This document shows positions 1 to 11,041 of a stretch of DNA of 64,000 bases, piece after piece; the stretch's first letter is position 1; each line of letters starts with the position of its first letter. The stretch comes from Nyssa sinensis (Eukaryota; Streptophyta; Magnoliopsida; Cornales; Nyssaceae). The stretch is from positions 10,423,880-10,487,879 of the forward strand of contig CM018033.1 of assembly GCA_008638375.1 (NCBI GenBank). The letters are read 5' to 3'. Made by a program: the position numbers and the translations under genes. The notes under the pieces were generated by a model. The model did no database searches. It had not been told where the DNA came from and saw only the letters and a program-made list of their open reading frames with translations.

Positions 1-1547
1 TAACCAAAAATTTATATCATAGTTACAATGCATGAGCCTATGAGTTCATTACACATTAATATCTAACTATTACAACAACAATAATATTATACATGTTTTG
101 TTCTTCTCTAAACTATCTTATCACTATAGTGCCCATTACTTTAGGTTGATACCTCCATGGTTGGGATATTAACCATCTTATAGCTAGAGTCTCTATGTAC
201 ATCTTGGCTTACTTGCATCTACATTTATAACTTCCTTGTCCTTTTTGAAAACTATAGGATAAAACCCTGTGAGCATATTGAAAAGCTCGTGAGTAACTCC
301 AGTCCCCTGTTATGGGTTTCTGGAAACCCATTTACAAATCTTTTATAGCTTTCATAAAACTTTCATGTTCATAAATCGTTCATATCTTTCATAAAGCATT
401 TATGTCTCTCATAAAGCATTCGTGGATAGTAGTTAAGGAACTCTTTACTTGAATCTATTGGCATTATTTTCATAAAACATTAAAGTCATGTTGTAATTGT
501 TACATAAGGGTTTATGCTAGCATAGGTTTGCAAAGTCTCATTTCATCATGCATTCCATAACAATAGAAGGTAAATAAGTATGAATCACATGCCATATCAT
601 CTTTATAGGGTATGTCCCCTAGGGGTCATTAATATCACCTTGGTGACCATCTATCTAATTTAGAGCTCCAGGCTTACATAGCTTATTTTCGGATTCTGAG
701 TCCCAATGAAGTCCCCGCAATAAAAGTCATCAAAGTTTTACCGACTTTTATCCCCCAGCAGGGTCTTATATGGCAGTAATACTAAAATATTCTTTGCAAT
801 ACATTCATGGCTATCCATGCATTAAAACATCTAAGAAAGATACTTATAAAGCATGGCATTCAAAACTTTATCATGATAATAAAACATTTGCATAAAATTG
901 TAAAACATGGCATGTAATTGTAAGAAAATAATAAAAGAACTATATCAATGAAAAACCTCCACTTTAGGGTTCAAGGTTACTCACTTGTGGTCTAGTGCCC
1001 ACAATCATTCCTTGTTCATTTACTTGATATGTCTCGGTTCATCTTATCCTTATTCTTTCTGGTGATCCTAAACAATGGTTCAAGATATATTGATATTATA
1101 TCAATATGCATCTTAGTTTAATCTTTTGCTTACTTAGTGTTCTTAGTCTCTTATGGGCTTAGTCTTACTGTTTAGGACTCCCTTATGGTCTTTTATCAGG
1201 GTTCCTAATACTTCTTTATTCATCATGTGGCATTACTTTAACCTTTAGGGGCATTCTAGTCATTTACCCTTTTATGTCTTATATCATTCGGTTCATCCTT
1301 TGCCTAAACAGACTTCATTTTTGAGTCCAGTCGATCTTTTAACTGTAAGGCAATCCATTTTCTTAGTTTTTGAGTTCATGTGTACTGATTTGAAAAATGT
1401 CTGCAAACCATGGTACCCCTTCAATGAGAAAAATGATTTGTGTGAACCAATTCGACTATTCAACCTGAATTATACTTGTTTTGATTCGATCATATGTCTT
1501 TGTGAGACCTACCCATGTGGCACTCTGACTCTTGTAATGAGACCTAC
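1..1547 (-). repeat. LTR-derived segment, left half of a composite LTR
   Basis: The segment enters from the left edge. It is homologous to 54080-55316: both read 'aaaccctgtgag', then 'gagtaactccagtccc', then a run of imperfect 'tttcataaa' repeats, in the same order. The order of conserved blocks is that of a minus-oriented LTR in this window. On the minus strand a short exon-like block lies at about 980-1070, with a GTGAGT donor and a 'gtttag' acceptor. The right end (about 1495-1547) is part of a short tandem array that resumes at 4519, because a solo LTR was inserted at 1548. No coding capacity is credible here. The assignment to an LTR rests on hand alignment. Confidence 0.6.
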
Positions 1548-1852
1548 TAACGACGATACCCGACCCTAATGCGGATCTCGACCGCGCACCTGATCCGACA
1601 GTGGTTGCCGAATCAAGGTTCTTAGCTTGCTACATAATCAGGTGTTACGACATGCAACACAATATGCTGAAAGCTTAATAATATTTACATAAAGTTGCAT
1701 GTTATACCAAGTTTCTCAAATTGGCGGATACAAAAATTTGCTTAATACAACTAATCTTTCCAGGACGTGAGAACATGGGAGAGCTATAAGACTATCTGTA
1801 CTAAGCATTACCACCCGGCAACTTCAAAAGTATGTCCACTGCTATTTAGATA

Positions 1853-1884
1853 GCTGCTACTGCTACTGCTACTGCTACTGCTGC
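1853..1884. repeat. (TGCTAC)n microsatellite
   Basis: About five uninterrupted copies of the hexamer tgctac lie inside the solo LTR, just downstream in LTR sense of the acceptor-like site. Confidence 0.9.
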
Positions 1885-2246
1885 GGCTCTTCTACAACTT
1901 CATTTCCTGAAAGGGGTGGTAATTTTGGGGTGAGCTAACTAAAGCTCAGTAAGTAATTCTCCTTTGCTCTGTCATGTGTACAAGAATAGAGGCACTATCC
2001 ATGAAAGAATCAGGATAAATGCAGATATGCTAGCCAGTCATAAATACTGAACTCATCTATGATCATCAGAGGATAAGAAATTCAAAGATAAACAAGGAAG
2101 ATCTGTCTGACAATATAATCATATGTGCTGAATAAAAGCTGTGAAGTTTCAAAGTCACACATAAACATGAATATGTTCAAGTTACAAATATCGATAACAT
2201 CAATAATATAAGATACTGATAGCAACGAATCTGCGATGCCATGATG

Positions 2247-2403
2247 CTAGACCCGAAGGTCATAACTAGACCCGAAGGTCATATCTAGACCCGAAGGTCA
2301 TATCTAGGCCCGAAGGTCTTAACTAGACCCGAAGGTCATATCTGGATCCAAAGTAAATTATGTCTAGACCCGAAGGTCATATCTAGACCTGAAGGTCTTA
2401 ACT
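2247..2403. repeat. 19-20 bp tandem repeat array
   Basis: Seven or so imperfect copies of a unit reading 'ctagacccgaaggtcatat' are interrupted once by a diverged copy at about 2340-2360. The array lies in the part of the solo LTR that corresponds to the intron-like region of related LTRs. No reading frame is maintained. Confidence 0.9.
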
Positions 2404-4518
2404 GGCATCAGATGGAAATGTGATTGATCACAAATCCGGCACTTAAATATCATCTATGAAGAATAAAGTGAAACTATGATTGAACACAATTGTCTGGCCT
2501 TTACAGCCCTAGGTACGAATGTACAACAAGAATTCAAATATACAAATACACCATCATGATCAAGATATATGTATGAACATCATCAAATACTTCCCACATG
2601 ATAGAACAATATCGATGTGGTTCTATAAATTCTGATAACCGTGTAAGGAGTACAATAAGCAATGTATATGGAAAGAGCTATGACTTGGCTTGGAATGTAG
2701 CACATACAGAGATCAGAGATTACTTACTCTTTTTACTAATTCTTAGGACTCAAGTTATTTCCTTCCCTTTATCTTTAGACGTGCCTGTCATTTAGAAATA
2801 AATTTAGTCTATAACTGTAACCGATTTATATTGTATATTCAAATATACTTATCTTGACTATCGGTATCTTAATTACTAATTTAGACTTTATTATTGTGTC
2901 TAGAACGTCAATTAAAGGTGGTTTAGGTTTTTACGGATCTTAAATCAGACTCCTGGATTAAAAGGGCAAAACTGTCATTTTATACTTTACGTGTCTTTTA
3001 TTCCCGGGACCCCTTTTCAAAATTTTGATACTGCCATTGAGTTCAGAAGGCTCGGGATAATAAAATTTGACTATTTATTCGTTTCGTTTGGACTTCGTTT
3101 GACCTAGTTTAGGACTCGGGGTCTTTTTGTAATTTCCTCAAATTATTATTTAATAAATTTTTACTGTTTGGGGTTCAATGTAAATATTCAAACCTTCTGG
3201 GGCCGGTCTGTTATTTCCAAGAATTCTGGTCTGAACCAGTGGGTTCATTGGACTCAACCCTAAACCGGTTCTAAGACTCACCGAACCAACCGGTTCGGTT
3301 TAGCTCAACAAATGCCCCTCGTTTTTTCGATCATCAGCTCCGACCACTCACCGGCGCCGATGCAAATTCTGCACTGTTTTTCCTTCAAAATTTGACGTTC
3401 ATTCTTCATAGTTTTTACACCAAAACATTCCTAATATTTTAAAATTAATGCAATTAAATTTTGTCCCTGGTTTCCACCAGTTTCCGAACACCCACGGCGA
3501 GTCTCCGGCGTTGCACCGGTGACAAATAATTTGACCAAACTTGGTCATTCCGAGACCATTTTAACTGATTCAAGTTGCGTTGGACTCCTGAAGATGTTTC
3601 CTACTCGTTTCCAGTCTTAAAATTGAGATTAATTCGACATACAAATATCTACCATTGTTGACCGTGTGCTGTGAGTTCAGTTCTTGGTTTTCTTTTCCTA
3701 TTTCAATATCTCATCAATTCTAATAGTAACGACCCAACTTAAAACGTAAATGGACACAGTTTCAGTCAGAAATATACCTGTTTAAGCCGATTTCCTCCAA
3801 CTGTTCTGAAGCAGTTTTTTTTTCTCTCTCTCTCTCTCTAAATCCTCTTCTTTTTCTGTGCGACTGAGTTTTCTTGTTTCTGTTTTCTCTATTTTTATTT
3901 TTCTTTTCTTTTCTTTGGTCTTCTCCCACCGGCTCTTTAGTTGGTGGCCTTGCCACCTGGTTACTTAGTAATTCCACACACGCACACCTGTACATACACG
4001 GCTGCCATGCAGCCCTCAATCTTCCAGCTCTCAACAAGTCACCCTCCACTCATTCTCTCTCTCTCTAATTCCAGTGTGCCATTGCATCTCTTGATTCAAT
4101 TCTGCCCATAGTTTTCTTTGCTATCTGATTATCAACATTTATGTATATTATCATCTATGCATATATATATATATATATATACCGTAGTTATAATATACTG
4201 TGAACACAAATGTTAGCATATATGTATCTACCGTATTTTATACATATATATATATATAGATACCGGATACAACACATGTATATCTATATATATTGTTATG
4301 TAGCCAAATAAATACAAGTTATCCGTAAAATCGGCATTCCGATATGCTGGCACCCGGCACCCGTAACTGATTTTTATTTCATGCATGTATACTAAATTCG
4401 GCGTTCAACCAAGTGTTGATTTTTATTTACTGAGTAATTTAAGTACAGTCCAAATTTATACATCATAACTCGGCCTAACCCGGGTCAAGTACTGACCCAC
4501 TCGGGTCGGGATATTACA

Positions 4519-4805
4519 CCTACCCACATAGTGCTTTGACTCAACGTGTAATTCGATTCTAGTGTCTGTCCGAGGCTTACCCATGTGGGATTTCAACTCT
4601 TGATGAGACTTACCCAGATGGCGCTCTGACTCGATTCTTGTGTCTACACGAGGCTTACCCATGTGGTACTCCAACTCTTGATGAAACTTACCCACATGGC
4701 GCTCTGACTCGTTGTGGAACTCATGTTTGAGACTTACCTATGTGGCACTCTGACTCTTGATGTGACTTACCCACGTAGTGCTCCGACTCAATATGTGATT
4801 CTTCG
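4519..4805. repeat. Short tandem array (33-56 bp units), split by the solo LTR
   Basis: Units contain 'cttacccatgtggcact' followed by 'ctgactc' and a variable spacer. Successive units start near 4519, 4575, 4610, 4655, 4688, 4733 and 4766, alternating roughly 33-35 and 45-56 bp. The same units occur at about 1495-1547, on the other side of the solo LTR. The unit is not seen elsewhere in the window. Confidence 0.85.
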
Positions 4806-5704
4806 ATGTATGTAATATGTGTCTGTCATCTGTCTCATGTTATCCGCTATTCGAAATCAGATTTCAAAAGTACCCTCTCGTGTGTATTTGTTATTCGATA
4901 TTATATTATCCGTTCTGCATTAATTATCCAAACTATGTTTTAAGAAATGCATGTGCTATTATATGTTTTATGAATAACTCTACATCATCTGCTTTGTGTT
5001 TTGATTTTCGAACTGTGTTATTGAAAATGACATGTTTTAGAAATGCATATGTTATATCTGTTGAAACATTCTGTATGCTTTATACGTGATCCATTTTGAA
5101 AACATATCTTAAAATATTCTTGTGTATTCGTTATCTATTTGAAGAAACTTGGTACCCATGGTATTTTGTGCAAAACTATGCCTTTGTAAAACGTGTGACA
5201 AGATGTAGGAATTACTCATGAGCTTAGTGAAGCTCACATGGATTTATCCAACATATTTCAAGTAATTGAATTAGCAGAAAGGTAGCAAAGTTTACATAAA
5301 ATAGTTGAGAGCGTCAATGAAATGGACCTTTTTTATGAGGATCTTGGTTAGATGTGATATGGAACCTTTTTGGTAATTTGATGATGTATTTTTGGACTCA
5401 ATGACAACCTAAACTTTTGAGAATTAACATTTTATACCTTTTGTGGACACCCATATGGTTATGTATATAAATATTGATGAATTATGATGACGATGGTGAT
5501 CACGACGATTTTACCTTGAGTATCCTTCATAAATGATTGGTGTTGAATTGGTTAGCAGATGAGTTGCATATGTATGGCTTCTGCATTTAACATCGAAAAT
5601 TTTTTTTATCACTCTTATATAATTTATTTGATTTTGTGCAGCCTGTCTGGGTGACAGTGTCAGTCACCAACCCCTAATTCGCATAGGGGGGTTTTAGGTC
5701 ATGA
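4806..5704 (+). repeat. LTR-derived segment, right half of a composite LTR
   Basis: The segment ends at 5704 with 'ggtcatgaca', an LTR 3' terminus in plus orientation of the type 'gggtcgtgaca'. The block 'aggaattactcatgagc' near 5208 is the reverse complement of the 'gagtaattcc' block typical of minus-oriented LTRs here. This half therefore points in the opposite direction to 1-1547, as in the composite at 16787-19952. Immediately after 5704 the sequence becomes a gypsy protease relic. The other boundary lies outside the window, so a TSD cannot be tested. Confidence 0.55.
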
Positions 5705-6350
5705 CACAAGCGGCCTCATCAATGATTCCATAAATGTCTCCATGTGTAGCATGATCATTTGGGACGAACTCATGGGAAGGAAAATTCAATCTAGCTCAAC
5801 CAATGCAGTACATGTCACACGAGGAGGAAGACCATTCAAACCTGTTTGTCTATAAGCAAATGACTCACTCACAAAATTTCTAAAGCCCAAAGAGTCAATA
5901 GGAGTCCCACCTCAAGTTTCTATCGAAGATGAGCTCCTCAAATAACTCAAGAAAACGTAAGCTAAGTTCTTAGTGTGGGGGGTATTAACATCATCCTTTC
6001 CACACAGACAAGCTATCTTGAAGCTTCTCAATGAAGCACAGGTTCCTACCACCACTACCCCTGAATAACTCATGCAAATCATTGGAAGGGTCCAATTCAA
6101 TAATATTGTCACTTTCATTGATCATGACTTACCAAATAGAGGGGCCGAGCACACCAAGGCCTTGTATATTATTGTGGATGCCCTCGGGAAGAGGATACCG
6201 ATGGTGCTCATTGACAATAACTTGGCTCTCAACGTTTGTCCTCTTAGGACTAAAAGATGCTTGGGCTGAGAGGTAGCCAATCTCACTTCATCAGCCTAAG
6301 CAGTTAGGGCATATGACAATACTTGAAGGGAAGTTGTAGGGGTCATGGCA
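5705..6350 (+). pseudogene. Tat-lineage Ty3/gypsy protease-region relic
   Basis: Translating the plus strand gives a recognisable but broken polyprotein stretch. A 'VTRGGRPFKP' motif lies near 5818. It is followed by 'VPPQVSIEDELLK' (about 5905-5950), 'SSFPHRQAILKLLNEAQV', 'HTKALYIIVDALGKRIP', the aspartic-protease-like 'VLIDNNLALNVCPL' (about 6207-6250) and a 'RAYDNT' block near 6310. In Tat/Ogre-type elements the protease motif is usually D-N-G-S-A-L-N-V; here Gly-Ser is replaced by Asn-Leu. At least four in-frame stops (for example after ELLK, after TTTPE and after KRCLG) make it inactive. The rest of gag lies beyond the LTR on the left, and reverse transcriptase is missing on the right. 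Lineage assignment is from remembered family motifs. Confidence 0.75.
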
Positions 6351-6957
6351 CTACTGGGTTCGTAACCACAACAGAAGCGATTTCAAAAATCTATTTGGAT
6401 CTTTTTCTTTACATGAATCGTACAATCTTGAAAAGAAAGTTAGAATTACCTTGTTCTTGATAATCTTGATTGTTGAAAAAGACTTCTTGAAAAGATTGAT
6501 GCAATCTTCATTCTCTTTCTCTTCTAGGTCTTCTTCTCTTTTTCTTTAAGTAAACCGTATCGTAGGAGAGTGGGTTGCCTCTTATTTTTGTCTAGCATAA
6601 AAACTAATGATAAATGACTCCCTACATATCATATATATAGGGCTTAATTAGGGCAAGAGAAAGGATCTAGTGAGTCCCACTAAGTTAGCTTCCAATTAGT
6701 CAATTGAACCTTAATTGTCTTATAATTAATTTTAATTGACTAATGAATTTCAATTAACTCCACTATATAATTGAAATTGCATTCCAACTTAGTAAAATAG
6801 AGTAAACCTATATACACTATACTTTTGCAATTGGCCCCTCTACATTGATATTAATAATCAGGACTATACTGTCAAATTAATTCTCTAATTAGTTTAAGAA
6901 CCTAATTTAATAATTATTAATCACTTGCAATTGGTCATCACTTCAATAAATAAATTA
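6351..6957 (-). repeat. AT-rich LTR-like segment of uncertain family
   Basis: This 600-bp segment lies between the protease relic and the truncated reverse transcriptase. Its left end reads, on the minus strand, 'cgcttctgttgtggttac', reminiscent of the LTR/leader end of Ty1/copia elements. A 'tatatatagggct' TATA-like stretch lies near 6638. No TSD or clean TG...CA ends were found. It may be a truncated copia LTR whose insertion or recombination removed the 3' half of the gypsy element; this is an inference. Confidence 0.35.
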
Positions 6958-8050
6958 ACTAAAAATGCGGTGCATCAAGTCCATGAATGCCGCTAGGGCA
7001 TTCGTCACACCAAAGGGCATAACCACAAACTCATAATGACCATAGCGAGTGCGGAAAGCTGTCTTCGCTATGTCCTCCTTCTTGACCTTCAACTGGTGAT
7101 AACCCGATCTAAGATCAATCTTCGAGAAGCATCTCGAACCTCTCAACTGATCAAATAAATCATCAATCCTAGGCAACGGGTACTTATTCTTGATAGTAAC
7201 CCGGTTCAGCCTCCTGTAATCCACACATAACCACAGTGTCCCATCCTTCTTCTTTGCAAACAGTGCCGAGGCACCCCACGGAGAAGTGCTAGGACGGATA
7301 AACCCCTTACGTTGTAGGTTAGTCAACTGCTCCCTCAGCTCTCTCAACTCAACTGGAGCCATGCGGTAAGGTGGTATGGAAATGGGTGTAGTGCCGAGAA
7401 TAAGCTCTATGGTGAACTCGATCTCTTGTGTAAGGGGTAGATAAGTCAAGTCACTCTGGAAGATGTCAGGGAACTCATCCACCACTGGGGGTAACACAAT
7501 CTCTGTGGTCTCATAGTCACCTGCAATCAAACTCGCTAGCATATAACTGTGGCCTCCCCAACTCCTAGAATCGCGCAATGGTGGAACCAAGAAATTCCCA
7601 CGATCCCCTGTGAAATAAAAACAGTCTCCCTCAGGAGTGCACACGGTCACCCTCCCCCTATAGCAGTCTATACTCGCCCAGTAGGTGAACAACCAATCCA
7701 TCCCTAAAATCACATCAAACCTGGTCATGTCAAGTACAATAAAATCAAAGCGAAGGACACGATCAGCTATCTCTATCGAGCAATCTCTACAGATCCTCGT
7801 CAGTACAACACTACCCCCAACTGGCGTACCAATAAGCAACGGGGGATCCAACCGATTTATATCCAAACCCAATGACATAGTAAGTATAGTGGAAATGAAT
7901 GAATGTGATGCACCTGAATCTATCAACACACTGGCCCATGAATTGAATACAAGGAATGTACCTCTGACTACTGATGGCCCGACAGTAAAGGTCTCCGGGG
8001 TGGCTACTGCATAGACTCGGCCCTGAGTGGTCTGGCCCTGCCTGCCTCCC
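6958..8050 (-). pseudogene. Ty3/gypsy pol fragment: protease and N-terminal half of reverse transcriptase
   Basis: A long open frame (7929 down to 6955) begins inside the protease at '[12 protein letters not shown]', with catalytic DSG at residues 4-6 of the open stretch. It continues through 'DVILGMDWL' into reverse transcriptase, with '[15 protein letters not shown]', '[16 protein letters not shown]', '[16 protein letters not shown]', '[14 protein letters not shown]' and '[11 protein letters not shown]'. The match stops after 'FMDLMHRIF'. The YxDD catalytic box, RNase H and integrase are absent, because foreign AT-rich DNA begins at about 6957. The frame has few breaks compared with other relics here, suggesting a younger insertion. 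It belongs with the gag, PBS and LTR up to 11041. Chromovirus-type gypsy is likely. Confidence 0.88.
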
Positions 8051-9467
8051 CCTCTCTGTGCCTACTGGCCTCCTCCCCTAGGTGCTGGAGCTCTGACAGT
8101 CTGTGCGGAGGATGCAGACTGGTGATAGGGTGCTGGGAGTCCCTGGACTGACTGTGGCTGGGGTAAAGGCACCTGCGTATGCTGGTAGTAATGGGGCCTC
8201 GGCGTGCTCTGTGAGGTCTACCCCTGAGGGCAGTTGGCCCTAACATGGCCAGGCTGGTGACAAGTGTAACAAACCAGTGGGGCTCTCTGACTCGGTGCTG
8301 GTAGAGGTAGTGGAAGTGACCCCTAACTGGATCCGACACCCTGTACAAAGCTGGGTCCCCTCAAAGGACAATCGGCCCTCCTATGGCTAGGCTGTCCGCA
8401 TGTATAACACGAAAGAGGTCGCTGTGATCCTCCTCCCCTAGAAGTGGATGGCAAGGCAGGTCAGGGAGCTATTGAATGGAGGGGTCCTACTGGTGGCTGT
8501 GTGGAAGAAGTACTAGCTCGGTACCTCTTCTGCAGTCTATAGGTCGGGGCAGGTGTAGAGGTCTGTACTGTGGGTGCCCTGCCCTGAGCTTTAGTCTCTC
8601 TGATCCCCCTAAGATCGGCTAGCTCTCTTTCCACCTTGGAGGCCCTGATCACTGCCTCCTCATATGTCTCTATGATGTGACCAGCCAACCTGTCTCTAAT
8701 AGAGGTCTTCAACCCCTTGAGAAAATTATACACCCTCAACTCCTTATTCCCGATAATGTGTGGGGCAAACCTCCCCAAAGCAGTGAATCGAGACTCATAC
8801 TGGGCCACTTTCATATCCCTCTAGAGAAGTGCCTCAAACTCCTCCCTGAACCCTACCCTGGCAGATACTGGAAAGTAGTGGTCATTGAACATGGCCACAA
8901 ACGCCTCCCATCCCTCATCGTACCGGTGCAATCTGTCAGCGGCTACCTCCTACCACTGACTGGCTAAGTCGGTGAACTGAAATGTGGCACATCTGATCCT
9001 CAAATGGGGCTCAGTAATCCCCTGTGAGTCTAAGATCAGGGTGATCTGCCTCAACCACTCCTCGACAACTAGTGGGTCTGGCTGTCCAGCAAAAGTAGGG
9101 GGCCTCATCCTCTAGGAATACCTTCATCACGAAAGTATCCCTAGTCTCACTACCTGTGGTCCGTGCTTCCATCATAGTACGGAGACACTCCTGTAAAAGG
9201 GCTGCCATATCTCTGGTGCCGACTGTCTGCTCTACTTCCTCCACTGGAGCAGGCACTGGGGCAGGTGCATGAGCAAGGAGTAGGTGTAGGAGCAACTGCC
9301 TCCTTGGCTGCACTATGGTTTAGGGAATCAATTGGGGCTACAACCTCATCTACGGTATCATGAGCTGGGGTAGCAGCTCTGGGTCTACCACATCGTGGCT
9401 GTGCAGTAGCCCTAGGCCTACCCCGTCTAGGTGGTCCGGCTCTAGTAGGAGCTCGTCTAGGTGGCAT
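8051..9467 (-). pseudogene. Ty3/gypsy gag with two CCHC zinc knuckles
   Basis: The start is placed at the ATG at 9467 (MPPRRAPTRAGPP), a basic N-terminus typical of plant gypsy gag. A frameshift near 9260 passes to the frame with 'VGTRDMAALLQECL'. Further blocks are the capsid-like 'DMKVAQYESRFTALGRFAP' (about 8820-8760) and 'NFLKGLKTSIRDRLAGHI'. A 'CYTCGQPSHRRADC' knuckle follows at about 8415-8375 and a second, 'CYTCHQPGHVRANC', at about 8270-8230. Both fit C-x2-C-x4-H-x4-C. Several stops and shifts (for example a TAG at about 8823) break the frame. Gag would form the particle and bind RNA. It is followed in the same direction by the protease and preceded by the PBS. Confidence 0.85.
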
Positions 9468-9820
9468 ATCTACAAGTCCAAGGGAAAAATTCAATATCAC
9501 TTTTTCACATCCAGATATAAGCATTTAAATGTGATCTCAGTCATGTTCTTATCAATAACCTGTACTTAACGGGTAGCACATATAAGCAAGTCATGATATA
9601 TACACTTAACAAGTTTTCACACATTATACATGTCATGCCTCTCAACATATGCATCAATTAGCACGTAATCACAACAAGTCATGCATCAGGACATATGATC
9701 ACATAGCATATAAGATCCTACCGCATGCTACTAACAGTTCACACTAAGTCATCACCTTTTCCTCTAGGGTTTCATAGGTGTTTTAACAGCACCCCATGGT
9801 CTCTAGGTATTCGAACCTAA

Positions 9821-9832
9821 GCTCTGATACCA
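9821..9832 (-). other. Primer-binding site (initiator tRNA-Met)
   Basis: On the minus strand the sequence is TGGTATCAGAGC, the standard plant LTR-retrotransposon PBS complementary to the 3' end of tRNA-iMet. It starts three bases after the end of the LTR at 9836. This fixes the LTR at 9836-11041 as a 5' LTR and the element direction as minus. Confidence 0.93.
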
Positions 9833-9835
9833 CGT

Positions 9836-11041
9836 TGTCACGCCCCGAATTCCAGCGAACTCGAGGCGCGAGTAACGAGACAAAAAGAAATAAAATAATA
9901 AAGAAATAAAGGACAATTAAGGACAATCACATACATTCCATACATTGTTCTGATACATTGCATAGGGTCTGGTCCATTAGTTCACGACATACAAAAATAA
10001 GAAAATAGCCTCGGGCTTATGCCCTTGTATAATATTAAGTGCGCCCCTCGGGCCAAACATAATCCATAATCAAATCATCTCTACGTCTCGCACAACTGGA
10101 GCGTCATCTGAAATGTTTGTCCCATGAATGGGTCAGCTCAACTACTGGTACAATATAATGCTAATGCAAGAAACAAAATTAAGGGCGTGGCATGTGCAAG
10201 TGTACAGTTATTTCTATATGGCATTCAATATCATTATGGCAGTACATGAACAATATGCAGTATATGAGCAGTATGTGTGACACACCTATGTAACTCTATG
10301 CCACCATGTCTCGTCTTACGGTCCTTCTCTGATAGCCCGAGTACTAATATATGTCTCGCTTCACGGTCCGGAACCCGTCAGGCATACGAGTACGTAATGG
10401 CCGATTTTGGGTTTTTCACCACAGGATCTGCACCCTCATAATGCACAGCACCACGTGCTCAACTCACACCATGCCCAAGGAATCACACTATGCCAATATG
10501 CTCTGATTCATTCATGCCATAATGTAATCTCAATGATGCATCTCATTCACACATGAAGCATGCTTTCAATCACATATTTCATAATCTTAACAATTTTCAA
10601 AGAATATAATCCACACACTATACTAACACATGCAATATACACATAATCATTATCCACATTATCACCCAACTTATAGCAAGATAGCATGAAGCACATAAGC
10701 ATGTGAACAATCAATCAAGCATGTGAATCATCAAGTCAACAGAGCAGTTATTCCTAAACTCAATTCTATTTCTTACTTAGCACAATATATCGTACCTGGT
10801 GAGTCAATCTCAACTCAGAAAAATGTACTCGTAAGGTAGCGGAACTAGCAGTAGAATGAAGAAGGTTAGATCACCTTCTCTTTGCCCTTCCGTGTCCCTA
10901 AAATCATAACATGTGACTCAGTCCATGTGTTACTTGAATTATGCTATTCAACAAATTTTATTGTCCTTTATTTCTTTATTATTTTATTTCTTTTTGTCTC
11001 GTTACTCACGCCTCGGGTTCGCTAGAATTCGGGGCGTGACA
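9836..11041 (-). mobile_element. 5' LTR with 83-bp terminal inverted repeats
   Basis: The LTR is 1,206 bp, with TG...CA ends and a PBS just beyond its 3' end. Its two ends are inverted copies of one another. The left end (9836-9918) and the reverse complement of the right end (10959-11041) both begin 'tgtcacgccccgaattc' and agree over about 83 bp with three mismatches, all C/T differences. On the minus strand an exon-like 'ttttag|ggacacgg' occurs near 10900, with a donor-like 'ccag|gtacg' downstream, and an acceptor-like 'acatttcag' near 10105. No matching 3' LTR is in the window because the element is truncated at 6957. Confidence 0.88.

Larger units (their letters stand above)
1548..4518 (-). 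mobile_element. Solo LTR (Ty3/gypsy type), TSD cctac
   Basis: This 2,971-bp insertion is flanked by the 5-bp duplication cctac (1543-1547 and 4519-4523). On the minus strand it starts TGTAATATCCCGACC. The opposite end (plus 'taacgacgatacccgacc') has lost the canonical CA to a G-to-A type change. Excising it makes the flanking tandem array continuous, which supports the boundaries. It contains a (tgctac)n microsatellite at 1853-1884, a 19-20 bp array at 2247-2403, a CT-rich block near 3815-3840 and AT microsatellites at 4160-4260. On the minus strand an acceptor-like 'cctttcag' lies at about 1911-1918. No PBS, PPT or internal coding region is present, so it is a solo LTR. Confidence 0.85.

Noticed and set aside
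8004..8348. 114-codon minus frame in the gag region
   Set aside because: It is out of frame with the zinc knuckles and protease. It is a shadow of the broken gag.
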